Origin: Adiantum capillus-veneris
Lineage: Eukaryota > Streptophyta > Polypodiopsida > Polypodiales > Pteridaceae
Assembly (NCBI GenBank): GCA_014529385.2
Contig: CM043950.1
Coordinates: 158,428,545-158,492,544, forward strand
DNA length: 64,000 nucleotides
Direction: 5' to 3'
This document shows, in pieces, positions 1 through 10,539 of the stretch (position 1 is its first letter; each line of letters starts with the position of its first letter). The notes under the pieces were generated by a model, which was not told the origin of the DNA, did not search any database, and saw nothing but the letters and a program-made list of their open reading frames with translations. The translations under genes and the position numbers were made by a program.

Positions 1-985
1 TTCATGATCCTGATTTGTATGTTGATGACATACTGATTGCAATTGCTAACATACAGGATATCCAAGACCTAGAAGAAGAGTTTTCTAGATCTTCTTCAAT
101 GAAAGATTTAGGTGCTACAAAGTGGAAACTTGGTATGAAGAAATCAAGGGATAGGTACCAGAAGACACTAAAGCTATCTCAAGAAGATTACATCAGGAAG
201 ACACTAGAAAGATTTATAGTGCAAGAGGCAAAACCGGTTTCTACACCTTTGGCTAGTCACTTTAAACCAGCCAAAGATTTGTGTCAAAATACACAAGAGG
301 AGATAGTGTAAATGTTTAAAGTTCCATATGATACAATGATAGGTTCTCTGATTTATTCTATGGTTTGGACAAAGCCAGATATTGCACATGTAGTGGGAGT
401 TGTGAGTAGGTTCATGGATAATCTAGGTGAAGAGCATTAGCAAGCTCTGAAGTGAATACTACGGTATCTTAAAGGTATAATGACAAATACTTTGTGTTTT
501 GGAGGCAATGAAATTGTGTTGCAAGGGTACACTAATGTAGATATGGCAGGTGACAAAGATACTCGAAGGAGCACTTCTTGGTATGTCTTCACAGTTGGAG
601 GCATAGTCGTGTGTTGGTCTTAAAAGCTGTAGAAAGTGGTCTCACTTTCTACTACGGAAGAGAAATATGTATCTTTAACGTAGGCCAACAAAGATATTAT
701 GTGGTTTCACAGATTCTTGGAGGAGCTTGGATACAAACAAGACAGTTGTGTCTTGTATAGTGATAGTCAAAGCATCATTATTCTTGCAAAGAATTCAGCC
801 TTTCACTCAAGGACAAATCATATAGAGGTGAGATATCTCTTCATACGTACTCTTTTAGAAGAGGGACAATTAAATCTTGAAAAGGTGCACACAAGAAATA
901 ATCCTATAGATATGTTAACAAAGGTGGATAACAAGGAAAAGTTTGTCAAAATATTCCATTTTGCCAAAATATCATGGCCAAAAGT
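1..985 (+). pseudogene. Ty1/copia pol 3' relic (RT C-terminus and RNase H)
   Basis: Reading frames on the plus strand, broken by stops and frameshifts, match the reverse transcriptase and RNase H of the copia element at 25-30 kb. The RT metal-binding motif YVDD is near base 20. It is followed by a SMKDLG block, a KLSQEDYI block, a KPVSTPL block, and an RNase H part with SQSIIILAKNSAFHSRT. Its stops include TAA at 309-311 and TAG near 439. The element enters from outside the window, so gag, protease and integrase are not visible. It is the same family as the later minus-strand element, clearly older and not functional. Confidence in the family is high; the exact 3' edge against the LTR is uncertain. 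Confidence 0.88.
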
Positions 986-989
986 GATC

Positions 990-1462
990 GAAAACTGATC
1001 AATTGGTTGGCCGGTGGTGAGAGAAGTCTTTGACAGGTGGCCGAATTCAATGGCAGGTCCACAATTTTCAAGTGGTCTTGTCTACAACTATACATGGGCA
1101 AATCGACAAATTTCATGTAGACTTATCTACCCAAGGACGGCCACACATGGATGCATGGGAGTGTTCAAGATGAACTTGTCTACACAAGGACAACTACACA
1201 CACAGATGTCTCTCATGAGAGAGGGAAGCCCTTTTGGCCTATAAAGGGAGGCCTCTTCTACACACAAAATGATCAATGAAGGTGCATTGAAGGGTGTGTG
1301 AGTTGGTGAAGGTGTGTGAGGTGGTGAGAGTGAAACAAGGATGGAGTCCCAAAAAGGGTTGTTAATCCGTTTGTAACCTACTTCTCATTTGAAGTGCAAA
1401 AGCCATTAAATGACTGCTTTCCGTGGATGTAGCCCACATTGGGTGAACCACGTATTTCATGT

Positions 1463-1559
<97 letters not shown>

Positions 1560-1633
1560 TGTGTGTAAAATTATCTCTCTCCATTAATGAAAACACTCTA
1601 ATCTCTATTTAGCTATGCCTTTATTCCTAAAAA
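990..1633 (+). repeat. 3' LTR of the left-edge copia relic
   Basis: The segment aligns in pieces with the LTRs at 25,094-25,765 and 30,064-30,698 (reverse complement). Shared blocks are a GGCCGAATTC block, the stretch around a TATA-like CCTATAAAGGGAGGCC, the GATGTAGCCCACATTGGGTG block, the CT tract, and a closing CTCTCTCCATTA...TATTTAGCTA. The order agrees with a 3' LTR directly after the pol relic. The 5' edge is blurred by divergence. The TATA-like box near 1240 would be the LTR promoter. Confidence 0.7.
1462..1557. repeat. (CT)n microsatellite, about 96 bp
   Basis: An uninterrupted CT dinucleotide tract lies inside the LTR, at the position where the related LTRs at 25.17 kb and 30.15 kb hold much shorter GA tracts (opposite orientation). 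The tract has therefore expanded in this copy. Its translation as Arg-Glu repeats is not a real protein. Confidence 0.97.
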
Positions 1634-1659
1634 AATCTTTGGTACTTTGGCTAACCAAA

Positions 1660-2151
1660 TGATTTCCATCTTATCAAGATCTAGAAATATTCCTTCAACT
1701 TACACTACGTGGCCCAACAACATGACCTTTTTAACACAAAAAACTTAGCCTTACTGAGGATTCTCTGCACTTCAAAAAACATAACTTTAAATTCTCCAAA
1801 TGCATCTCTTGGGCACCAAAAAGGTTGAAATTATCGACGAATGTTCGCATGAAATTTGTGAGGTAGGGTTCAAAGGTGGGAGATGTAGCTCTTTGACAAG
1901 TAGCTCGAGCACTCTAGAACCCAAACTCATCAATTTTGAAATGAAGTCTCTCCACTTACTGAGATGAATGCTTTTGTCTCTCTATATTTTGGGGTCATTT
2001 TAATATGGTTATAACCCAAGAACCCATCTAGAATAGAATACATTTCATGGCCCATGACATCATCCAATAAGGCATCAATATATGGTAGTGGGTGGGAATC
2101 TTCAACACAACCATCTAAAGACGCATACATGTGTGTGGCCAATGCAACCAC
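1660..2151 (-). pseudogene. Ty3/gypsy reverse transcriptase relic
   Basis: On the minus strand the segment reads PLPYIDALLDDVMGHEMYSI followed by LDGFLGYNHIKM, which is motif A of a Ty3/gypsy RT with its catalytic Asp. After stops and a frame change it reads TFVDNFNLFGAQEMHLENLK. That is the motif C region, in which the usual YxDD has become FVDN. No LTRs were identified next to it. It is a short, dead internal fragment. Confidence 0.75.
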
Positions 2152-2503
2152 CTACAAGTTGCACTGTGTTATTTCTTTGCATGTTCACTGCAAACTATTT
2201 ACATCAAAATGTTCAAAATTAATTCACCTTCTAGCTTTCAAGGCTTTGCAATAAACTTCCAAATCTTTAAATCTTTAAATTCTTTCACTTGTCATTTTAA
2301 GTGCAACTCAAATAGTTCAACACTGTATGAATTGAGTAGTACTAGGCTCAATTAAAAGCTTGCACAAAATGCTATGCTTGTACATTAACCCTTGATAGAA
2401 AGCTCTCAATTAAATATACGCAAGACAATAGTTAAGATAAAGTAAACAAAATGCTTAAATTAAGAGCTATGCTATTGGAAATATGCACACTCATCAGTTT
2501 ATT

Positions 2504-3380
2504 ATGTTCGATCTCATGTAATAGTCGGAGGGATACTAATTGTGTAAGTCAAGTCAGGTGCTACACTACCCTTGTGTGTGTTCAAAGAAGACTTAGACCC
2601 CATTGGTCCCATGGACCCTGTGTTTGGGAATTGTTGGTGCCCAAATGAATCTTCCACTGTGGTTCTTATTGGACTTACATACCTAGTTTTTGGTCTTGTT
2701 TGGGTAGTCGTGGGTTTAACTTCCTTGTAATTTACATAGTATTGGTGGAGTGGTACACCAAAATATGTATATCTCCCTAGCTCCTTACGGTCCATAGGAG
2801 AGTATTTTGGCCATGCTTATCCATTATGACCACCTGGATACTTCTCTCCTCTATGTATGTAAAAACATATAGTCTCTTGCGGTCAGCCAGCTCCTCTATG
2901 TGGGGTTCATCACATCTATAATAGAGTGTCTGTTCTCCATTATTGAATTTATATAGCCCCACGAAAGTTTTTTCTATGTTAAGTCGCTCTGTCTCATTAG
3001 TGTGCCTGAGCACATCATTTTTCTTGTCCATCTTGGATGATTCATCTACCAACTCTTCCTCTACCGTTGTCTTTGGTGCCAGCCAATCCCCATTTGTCCA
3101 CAATAAAGGGGTTGTGATCAACAACTAGGTGCATCATTCCCTCGCGATCAAAGTATATGTCTCCATTATAGTCCACATCTACAAGGTCCTTGAACTCACT
3201 TGGCTTGTTTTCCGACTTAACACAATAGCGTTCCATTCCATCCTTATACATTTTGGCTTTAAGCTTATTCTTAATTGAAGTTTTAGATACAATAATTTTA
3301 CATCAAATGTAGGTTGTGAAGGACCTTCCCCCATGGAAGTTCCTTCCTTAGGGTTCACCTTGTTTAATTCCTCAATCATT
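2504..3380 (-). pseudogene. unidentified frameshifted coding region
   Basis: Overlapping minus-strand reading frames pick up from one another (about 3379-3179, 3251-3042, 3124-2777, 2795-2514). This suggests one former coding region of about 870 bp broken by small frameshifts, for instance near 3070, where the text after NPFIVDKWG continues in another frame as DWLAPKTTVEEELVDE. The composition is charged and plausible for a protein (FDREGMMHLVVDHNPFI, LYKFNNGEQTLYYRCDEPH). I do not recognise the family. Its position upstream, on the same strand, of the gypsy RT relic would fit a retroelement gag, but no zinc knuckle is visible. Confidence 0.35.
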
Positions 3381-3757
3381 ATGGTTTATGATCTTTCTCA
3401 TGAGGTATCAGAGAAACTTTCCTCTATAATGGCTTCTAGAGGATGCAATGGCTTTTGATTCACACTACCTTCAGTTGAGTGGTTCACTTGGTCTATGAAG
3501 TTGGTGCAGCCAAAGTCTGTCGATCCTGGTAGAGGGCACATGCAGTGATGTGTATGCTTACAGATGCATAGCAGAGAGCTAGAGCAGATGGGAAGAGCCT
3601 GAGCATGCAAGTGACAGTGGAGATGTATTCTTTATGTGGTTTTCTAGGCCAAAAATGCTCTAGATAGGGCCTGACAGGGTGGCAGATGAAGGGTGATTAA
3701 AGTACTTATTTTTGGTCTAGATATGTAGAGCTTGAAGTAATGAAGGAAAAGGTCTAG

Positions 3758-4105
3758 ATGGCTCGTCAAACGCAGCTATATTGTGCAAGATATGGGGCTT
3801 TGAAGTTGGAGGTGGTTGCAGATCTGATACAGATAGGCCATGATGCCTGGTGGTACAAGCTAGCTTGGAGCTATGGGCATGCAGTGATTGATTTATCGTC
3901 CATCTGAGTCCTGGAGGCCAAGATACGGCCAGTCAAAGTTTTGTCGGGAGCTAGGTTTGAGCCGGGTTGTCCACCTGGGGAGATGTGCCATATGATAATT
4001 TTGGAGCCCCGCCAGGAATTGTATGTGTTCTATGCAGCAAGTGAAGGCTATAGGAAGTTACAATGTCTCAAACGGGGTCCGGAGCAAGAAGTTATTGAAA
4101 GATAA
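3758..4105 (+). pseudogene. unidentified 115-codon reading frame with one internal TGA
   Basis: From the ATG at 3758 a frame runs to TAA at 4103-4105 with a single TGA at 3905-3907. The amino-acid text looks coding (MARQTQLYCARYGALKLEVV; later GEMCHMIILEPRQELYVFYA). The base composition is more GC-rich than its AT-rich neighbours. It could be a fragment of a captured host exon or the N-terminal part of the following retroelement. No family is recognised. Confidence 0.3.
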
Positions 4106-4149
4106 AATTGGTACCAGGTGCTTGCGAGAAGCTAACAAATAAATGTTGC

Positions 4150-6037
4150 CGGTTTTGGGAAAGGTGTGATGCGGGGGGAAAAACAAAAGCTCCTCAACTA
4201 GAGTTTGACATGATAGAACCAAATGAAATACCACCAATCATGGTGTATTTCTCAAATTGTGGATGAAAAGTGGACCTTTTTTTGAAGATTGTTCAAAGCA
4301 TGGAGCAAATTGGAAATGCGAATCTTGATGTAAGTGCATCCAACTCGTCACTTTTAATGCAATCAGATGATTTTGCATTACCGTTAGAAGTACCAGTTAA
4401 AGCACTGCAAGTTCAAAATCAGCATAAAGATGTGCGGTCAGCTGAAAAGCTTAAAATGGATTCTTTGAACAACAAATTCCTACTTGAATTTGGTGAAGGT
4501 GTCCAGATATCACAGAATGTTGAAAAGACTGTTGCCACAAGTTTCCAAGCATTCACGAGTCTAAGGGACACATCAATTAGAATGTTGTTAGCATTGTATG
4601 GCACCTATAATTTATATGCACACTATGTAGAACAAAAAGGACAACTGTACAAAAAGGATCAACCAGTGTTTGAACGTCCCACATACCAGCTCATAGAAGT
4701 GCGTCAAGTGATAGATCAAAAAGGATGGTTCATGTCAGAGGAAAGAATCTATTATAGCCCATCTTCTCTAGAGCTGAAGGATATTACCCAAGTGAACCCA
4801 GAAATTTGTTCAGAGAGAAACTCTCCTCCATCAAAAATCAAGCTTTGACATTGTAACCAAACGAGCATATACTTTGACCAAAGTAGTCGTAGATATAGAC
4901 GAGAGTCTAAGATCTATGATGCCTTGGGTTCTAAAACCACAGAAGCTCATATCATAGGAGACCCATGGGATAGACAGTATCAGGGAAAAGATAATGTTAT
5001 CTACAACTTAACTTGGGGAATAATTTGTCATGTTTCATGAAGATACATAAGAAACTATCCAAAAGGCTTACAGATGCCAAACATCAACATTGCTACCCAA
5101 AGTATGCCTTCACAGTCCCAAAAGGTGAGACTAAACTAGAGTCAAATAGTTTTGAACTCTCATAATGAAGCAGGCTACCTATAGAAAGGGTGGAGCTGTA
5201 AATTCATCAAAATCAGCTCTTGTACCAAGAACCCCAATGTCAGTTAGAAGCCCTAGAGCCTCTATCTAGCAGACCCCTTCAAAGCAAAAACCATTTAAAG
5301 ATCATATGGTTGTTGGAAGTTTCCAATTGATCCAGATTCCATCACAGTCTATAGATAGATACCTCTATGAAGGTCATCAATTACAAAAGCTTCAGTTGAT
5401 CTCCACAAGTCAGAGTCAAAAGCAAACAAATCCATTAGTGTTCAAATAGTTACGTGTGACCAAGTCACATATGCATATCTAGATGCACATGGTAACGAAT
5501 ATAAGGAATTTCATGACCTTGTACAAACCCATACGGATGGCCCGACTGAAGTCAAAGACTATCTGAATATGATGCAAAGCCTCAAGCTGCCAGAATAGGT
5601 GAAAAAACAATCAAAATCCATGAAAGATAAAGTTCAGAAGGATACACAAAGTTCACCACCACAATCTCCTCCGAAGATTAAGATTCTACCAGACAGTACA
5701 ATGGATCTTCTAAGATCAAAGGTTACTCAAATGCAGGATGACAATTCTCAACAATTGCAATCAAAAGGTGCAATATTACAGCCAATGGAGTCAACATCAA
5801 TTGAAGCAGGTGGTCAAAGAAAAGAAAATGTAGATAAAGCCCAACCAAAGGACACAACCACAACAAAGTTAGTCATTTCATAAAGAAATCTTGAGAAAAT
5901 CAAGTGCAACATTACTAGTGAATACGAAGAAAAGTTGTCAAGTAAAGTAAAGCTAGATTTTCAACTAGACAAGAACCTAATGTCTTTTCACACTTGGAAA
6001 AGATGTGGCCAACCACAACTGGAAGATGCTCCTAAAT
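4150..6037 (+). mobile_element. unclassified retroelement relic, 5' half (copy 1)
   Basis: The stretch from about 4,640 to 6,037 aligns along its length with 40,080-41,465. It includes a 192-codon ORF (4270-4848) with text such as LLALYGTYNLYAHYVEQKG and ERPTYQLIEVRQVIDQKGW, and a later 94-codon ORF (5599-5883) that is rich in Ser, Pro, Gln and Lys. Between them, frames with stops carry YNLTWG and EYKEFHDLVQTHTDG. The family is unrecognised; the retropepsin-like motif in its other half (31.4-33.2 kb) suggests a Ty3/gypsy-like gag-protease element. The alignment stops abruptly at 6,037, where the giant element begins, and resumes at 31,438. Confidence 0.6.
6029..6037 (+). repeat. 9-bp target-site duplication, left copy (CTCCTAAAT)
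   Basis: The sequence CTCCTAAAT borders the giant element on the left. Its partner CTCCTGAAT is at 31,438-31,446. The uninterrupted retroelement copy has one corresponding site, CTCCAAAAT near 41,456, continuing directly into the sequence found after 31,446. Confidence 0.65.
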
Positions 6038-6090
6038 GAGTTTTACCAAACACCGAGCAAAGTTTTCCGAGCAACCTATAGTCCGAGCGA
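6038..6090 (+). repeat. left terminal inverted repeat of the giant element
   Basis: The first 53 bases align without gaps to the reverse complement of 31,385-31,437, with about 36 matches by my count. The best-preserved parts are AAC-CCGAGCAA at positions 12-23 and a CCGAGC repeat near position 47. CCGAGC occurs three times within the left end, a sub-terminal repetition often seen in plant DNA transposons. Confidence 0.55.
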
Positions 6091-7069
6091 GTCTCTTCAT
6101 TGGTGAGCCTCCTATATAATACCATTATGCTTTTACGCTTCCCATCAGTCTATATGAACATTTTGTTGGTAAGGTCACACAAGGCCTCCCTCTAAGTCCC
6201 ATCCATTGCAAAATTTGTAGTTCATGATGGCTTACCTTTGGAAGACTGTGAGCTACAATTAGTCCTACACATCGTTAACAAAAATTGGAGATGTAGTGTA
6301 TTTCTAACGAGCTAAACTTAAGAAATCCAAAGGCTAGATTTGGGCTTTCAATTAAGAAAACATGTAAATTTTACAAGTGTTACTGTAAAAGTCAGGTAAT
6401 GCTTCAAATTTAACCTTAAATTGGGAGGATTTCAAACATTATTTATAAAAGCTAGTGGTGTAATTTATTTTCAATGGCCTAAATTGAGAAATCTTGGCTA
6501 GACTTGAGCTTAGCCTTGAGAAAAGTGCTTAAAATTTACGAGTTGTAGTGTAAAAACGGGAAAATGCTTCAAATTTTAACTTAAAACTTGGAGATTTTCA
6601 AGTGTGCATTTTCTATATCAATGGGGAACGTACCTTCTTTTGACCCTACAATTTTGAAGTATGCCCTTTTTCACATTGGTTGATTTTTTCTTTTGGGAAA
6701 ATTATAGAACTTCCACAATGAAAACTATCTTTAGGAGCATGCATCGGCTTCAACATGACTCGAGAAAAGCTAGGTTCAGTTTATCCAAAGACTCCTCCAG
6801 CGTGCTTTGAGAGGGGGGGGGCTCTAAAAAATAAGGGAGAAGGTTAGTGAAACCTTCTCAAATTTTTTCCCAAAAGGCTTTAAGCGTGTTCACTTCAGCT
6901 ACAAAAGAAAAAGAATAAGTTTTATTTACCTTGAGCACACTTCTATATATATAAGGAGTGCAGGACTCAGTGAGACTCCATATTCAAACGTTTTTTCAAA
7001 GTAATTATCCAGTGGCAAGAGGCTAGACAAATTAGAATTCTTTAGAATTCTTCAATCTAGATAACATAC

Positions 7070-7072
<3 letters not shown>
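6091..7072. other. no gene; AT-rich, one diverged tandem duplication
   Basis: No convincing coding sequence. Bases of about 6,300-6,425 and 6,475-6,605 resemble each other: both contain GAAATC, GGCTAGA, TTTACAAGT or TTTACGAGT, and AATGCTTCAAATTT. This makes a two-copy diverged tandem repeat with a period near 178 bp. A block near 6,758-6,800 (GAAAAGCTAGGTTC, TTTATCCAAAG) recurs near 34,780, so it belongs to a dispersed repeat. Confidence 0.5.

Positions 7073-7146
<74 letters not shown>
7073..7146. repeat. (GT)n microsatellite
   Basis: An uninterrupted GT dinucleotide tract of about 73 bp. It is followed by a GC-richer stretch (CACAAGATGCGGCCGC) that has no recognisable gene. Confidence 0.97.
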
Positions 7147-7151
<5 letters not shown>

Positions 7152-7348
7152 CATGTGCCTTGAGAGGCGGTCACAAGATGCGGCCGCAACAAATTTGCAC
7201 ACTAGCAAGTTATGGTAGAACGTGAGCCGATGTCCCCCTCACAAAAAAAAACAACTCTTACAAGTTCCATCCTCAAGTTTAAATAAACCTGCTTATGTCA
7301 AATTGTGTGGCTTTACTTCTATTGGTTTTCGTCCTCAAATATTAAATC

Positions 7349-7590
7349 AAATAGGTTCTTTTATTCTTTTATGCTAGGCGTATTGAGTTACTACCGTCCT
7401 TACGTGAACAAGAGCTCAAACCTTTAATCAAACAGGTTCTTTGATTCTTTTATGCTAGGTGTATTGAGTTACTATCATTCTTATGTGAAAAGGAGCTCAA
7501 ACCTTTATTCAAATAGGTTCTTTTATTCTTTATGCTAGGCATATTGAGTTACTACCACCCTTGTGTGAACAGAAGGGTGGAATGTGTGCT
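7349..7590. repeat. 81-bp tandem repeat, three copies
   Basis: Units start at 7349, 7430 and 7511. Each opens with AAAYAGGTTCTTT, continues through TATGCTAGG and ATTGAGTTACTA, and ends in GAGCTCAAACCTTT or a variant. The copies are similar but not identical, so the array is old. Confidence 0.85.
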
Positions 7591-7779
7591 CGAGAAAAGT
7601 GTGCCTCAGCTTAACCATAAAATAGAGAAGGAGAAAATCCACTTGAAAAGTTTAAGAAAATGTAGTTAAGCTGAAAAAAATGTAGGTTGAATTTTCTCAA
7701 TGGATTTACTCGAACACTGGTGGAATGCAAGGATAGGGAACGTTGTCTAAAATAGAATCTCCTTGCACTCAAAGTTGGC

Positions 7780-7915
7780 GGCCTCCACATGCGTTGCCAA
7801 CTTCCAAGCACACCCGTGTTGCAACTCATCTTCCCCAACGATTTGTATTTGGTAGCATTTCTGTCGCAACACATGGTTGCCATCTAAACTGCCTTCCAGG
7901 GTGTACGTCGACGCG

Positions 7916-7966
<51 letters not shown>

Positions 7967-8045
7967 GCTCTCATGGTGGTTTGTATTCGGCAACATTTTT
8001 TCCGCAACACCTGACTGCCATTTTAACTGCACCATCTAAAGTATC
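7780..8045. repeat. diverged direct repeat separated by a (GA)n tract
   Basis: Two halves share the order TTTGTATTYGGYARCATTT, CGCAACAC, TGCCAT, AACTGC and then a CGACG or CCGGC end. They are separated by a (GA)n run at about 7,918-7,966. This lies directly upstream of the eS25 pseudogene. I see no coding capacity; the long Arg-Glu frames are microsatellite artefacts. Confidence 0.6.
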
Positions 8046-8087
8046 TTCAAGGATGCACGCCGGCACACAATGGTAGAGAGAGAAAAA

Positions 8088-9712
8088 ATGGAGGAGGCGG
8101 CATTGAGCAAGCAGAAGAAGAAGAAATAGAGCAAGGGAAAGCAAAAGGAGAAGGTCCACAATATTGTGGTTTTGTTTGATGAGGTTACTTATGATGAGCT
8201 TATTTCTGAGGTTCCAAAGTATAAACTTATTAGCCCATCCATCCTGTCAGATCGACTAAGGATGAATGGTGGGTCACTTTCTCGCAAAGCTATTAGGGAC
8301 TTAACACTAGTTTGGTACCAAAACAGGACACTTTAAATGTCCTTTTTTAACAAATTTAAATTAAATGCTACTTGCATTAGATGGTTTATTTAAGAGAACC
8401 CTCTTGATATGCTTCAATATGTTAGCTAGAGGGTCTTTTAAAAATATAACCTTGCCTTTTAGAATCTATCATGATCAAGAACTATACTCATCAAGTTGAC
8501 GCTTGTAAGACTGCGATTGATGCTTTGAAGGAATCGCCTTCATAAGCTCAAGAAAAAATGAAGCAACCTTGTACAGAAAATTTCAGGTGACTCTTCCATA
8601 ATTTTCCTATAGATAATTGAAAGTTTAATGTGCAAAAAAATTGACTTTGGAGTACATAAAATATTGGAAAGTTCCATGTGTTTGATATGGTCATTTCATG
8701 CATATCGTTGTATACAAAGAAAAATATGTTTCTGATGTATTTGTGAGCTATAGAAAGTGATACATTGCTTGCCCTTTCCATTGAGCACTCAAGGTGGCAA
8801 GTAGAAGGGCTTTGGAATGCAACAATTATTGGATCATTTTAAATATTCAAAACTACATAAGAGAAAACTTTCATATTTTCATTCTTGAGACATAAGCATT
8901 CAAAACCTCAAATACTATCAAACTTTCCATGTAGATCAACTAAAGGTATCAAAGTACATGGTACATACACAATTCGGGTACCTAAAACGTTGGTTTCAAT
9001 GTTATTATGGAGAACTCAAGATTTTCAAGAGTTTTTGCACGATAAAGAATTCAAGATAGAGTTCAATCAACGAGATTTAATTGAGTTAGGGAGCCCAAAA
9101 AATACGTAGTTTCTTGGTTTAAACATATGAAGTCATTTGTAGTTGTCAAATTGTACTAGAATAGTATCAATTTCATGAGGGGACCTTTGGAAGACCAAAA
9201 TTATGCTCTTATTTAGTACATGCTCAAGTAATAAATTATGTCTATAGCTTGCATGTGACTAGAAAACTTATCTTTGAAGTGAATTCCATTGTTTTGTAAC
9301 ACTAAGTGCTAACAGTTGGCTTTTATAAACATAAAAAATGCCATCTCTACAAAAAGATATAATCATTTTATGATTTTTTTGGCAAAACACCTTAAAATTT
9401 CAATAAAATTTATGTCTTAGAACTTACCAGAATTCTCTCCATATAGATTATATTTTGATAGGGAGAAAAATCTAGTGTTTTCTTTCCCTCATAAAAAATC
9501 TATGGTAGAAGCAAGGTGTTAAAAACTTTTTTCTAGCTTGACAAATAAATTGCCAAAACTTGGTAGAAAAACAGGACACTTTAGTGTCTCAGGACACTTT
9601 AGTGTCTCAGGACACTTAAGTGTCCAATTACAGAACTAGTGTTAATGGCCATAGGCACCATATTAAGGCTTGTAGTTGCTCATCAGTGTTCAAGAAAAAT
9701 TATTTTTCCAAA
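8088..9712 (+). pseudogene. RPS25: ribosomal protein eS25 (RPS25) pseudogene, split by a small transposon
   Basis: From the ATG at 8088 the frame reads KQKKKK, then TAG at 8127-8129 where eS25 has Trp, then SKGKQKEKV and [20 protein letters not shown], then [12 protein letters not shown] and [10 protein letters not shown]. This is the conserved eS25 core (40S subunit, winged-helix region). The frame is cut after RDL at 8304 by a 1.34-kb insert and resumes at 9642 with the next codons, MAIGTI and VVAHQCS, matching the eS25 C-terminal part before decaying. The absence of introns across the visible coding part suggests a processed pseudogene. Defects: a nonsense codon, an internal extra codon near GGS, the transposon, and a degenerate C-terminus. 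The gene sits inside the giant element as possible captured cargo. Confidence 0.85.
8305..9641. mobile_element. non-autonomous DNA transposon, 1.34 kb, inserted in the eS25 pseudogene
   Basis: Both ends read CACTAGTT inward and are flanked by TTAA (8301-8304 and 9642-9645). The intact eS25 codons at the site contain TTAA once, so the duplication is TTAA, or a nested TA. The terminal inverted repeat is short (CACTAGTTTGGTA against CACTAGTTCTGTA). The right end carries a 20-bp motif in three tandem copies (GGACACTTTAGTGTCTCA type), and the last copy is the palindrome GGACACTTAAGTGTCC. The left end has one related motif (AGGACACTTTAAATGTCC). The interior is AT-rich. Its longest ORF (8885-9109, 74 aa) is not recognised, and I see no transposase. 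CACTA elements would give a 3-bp duplication, so that assignment is doubtful. Confidence 0.75.
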
Positions 9713-10057
9713 CATACAAAATTCATTTCCTTGAATTTGCCAAGAGGAATTTTTAGCAAATAAGGTTATCTTTCTGGGTTTTTGCACTATTTTTCTCTAT
9801 TTTGGGGCAGAATTCTCCTTTTCCTCTTGCTCTCAACCGGCATTTTTGAAATTGAAAACGACACGATATTATGCTGAGACACATTTTTTCAAAACATTGC
9901 TGCTCATAAAAATCAACAAATTTTTTACTAGTTCCTCTATGGAGATTCTAACTTTGTCAGTTTTGAGAGGCAAAGGTTCCTGGCAGAAATTTTCTTCGAA
10001 TTTTGAATGGAGATGTTTTTGCCTAAAAAGAGAGAGAAGAAGAAGAAGAAGAGAATA
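9713..10057. other. no gene recognised
   Basis: AT-rich sequence between the eS25 pseudogene tail and a SINE-like repeat. A 71-codon frame (9846-10061) ends in a GAA-rich stretch and shows no family features. It is probably the 3' trailer of the pseudogene plus intergenic DNA. Confidence 0.4.
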
Positions 10058-10173
10058 TTAACTTCGTAGGAAACTATCCAAGAGACCTTAAATATATATT
10101 CGACAAGGAGAGTTGAACTCAAGACCTGTTATTCAAGTGGGAAATGGCATAACCAATCTACCACACTTGGGTG
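10058..10173 (-). mobile_element. tRNA-derived SINE-like repeat, copy 1
   Basis: Read on the minus strand, the element begins with GTGTGGTAGATTGGTTATGCC, which resembles an RNA polymerase III A box. About 35 bp later comes GTCTTGAGTTCAACTCTCC, which resembles a B box. It ends with the family's conserved tail, GGTCTCTTGG then AGTTTCCTACGAAGTTAAT, followed by a CTT-rich run. The same tail recurs at about 10,248-10,310, 34,424-34,485 and 34,674-34,735. Only this copy keeps both box-like parts. Confidence 0.5.
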
Positions 10174-10247
10174 ATTGAAAAGCTATACCATTTTCCTCTT
10201 TTTATTAGGGCACACACACCCACAGCCACCCCCTGAAAAGAAGAGAA

Positions 10248-10310
10248 TTTTAATGTCATAGAAATTATCCCAAGAGACCTTAAAGGTCTATCCGACGAGG
10301 AGAGTTGAAC
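10248..10310 (-). mobile_element. SINE-like repeat, copy 2 (3' part only)
   Basis: It carries the conserved tail (reverse complement of GAAATTATCCCAAGAGACC) and a GAGAGTTGAAC remnant of the B-box region. The A-box half is missing. It sits just upstream of a long (GA)n tract. Confidence 0.45.
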
Positions 10311-10330
10311 ATGCCCTTGAACTGCTATAA

Positions 10331-10331
<1 letters not shown>

Positions 10332-10420
<89 letters not shown>
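10332..10420. repeat. (GA)n microsatellite, about 88 bp
   Basis: An uninterrupted GA dinucleotide tract. It is followed at about 10,450-10,530 by a short repeat in which CCTAGGTTTAACGTAATCCC occurs twice fully and once partly. Confidence 0.97.
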
Positions 10421-10425
<5 letters not shown>

Positions 10426-10539
10426 ACCTTCCTTGAACCAATGCTAAAAAAAACCTAGGTTTAACGTAATCCCACCTATAAATTTTAAAATATACCTAGG
10501 TTTAACGTAATCCCACCTAGGTTTAACGTAAGCCCTTTG

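Noticed and set aside
4270-4848. 192-aa ORF as a host gene
   Set aside because: The same sequence recurs at 40.1 kb in a colinear degraded copy, so it belongs to a repeat family.
8305-9641. Calling the small transposon a CACTA element on the strength of its CACTA start
   Set aside because: The eS25 codons show a TTAA (or TA) duplication, not the 3 bp expected of CACTA, and no CACTA transposase text is present.
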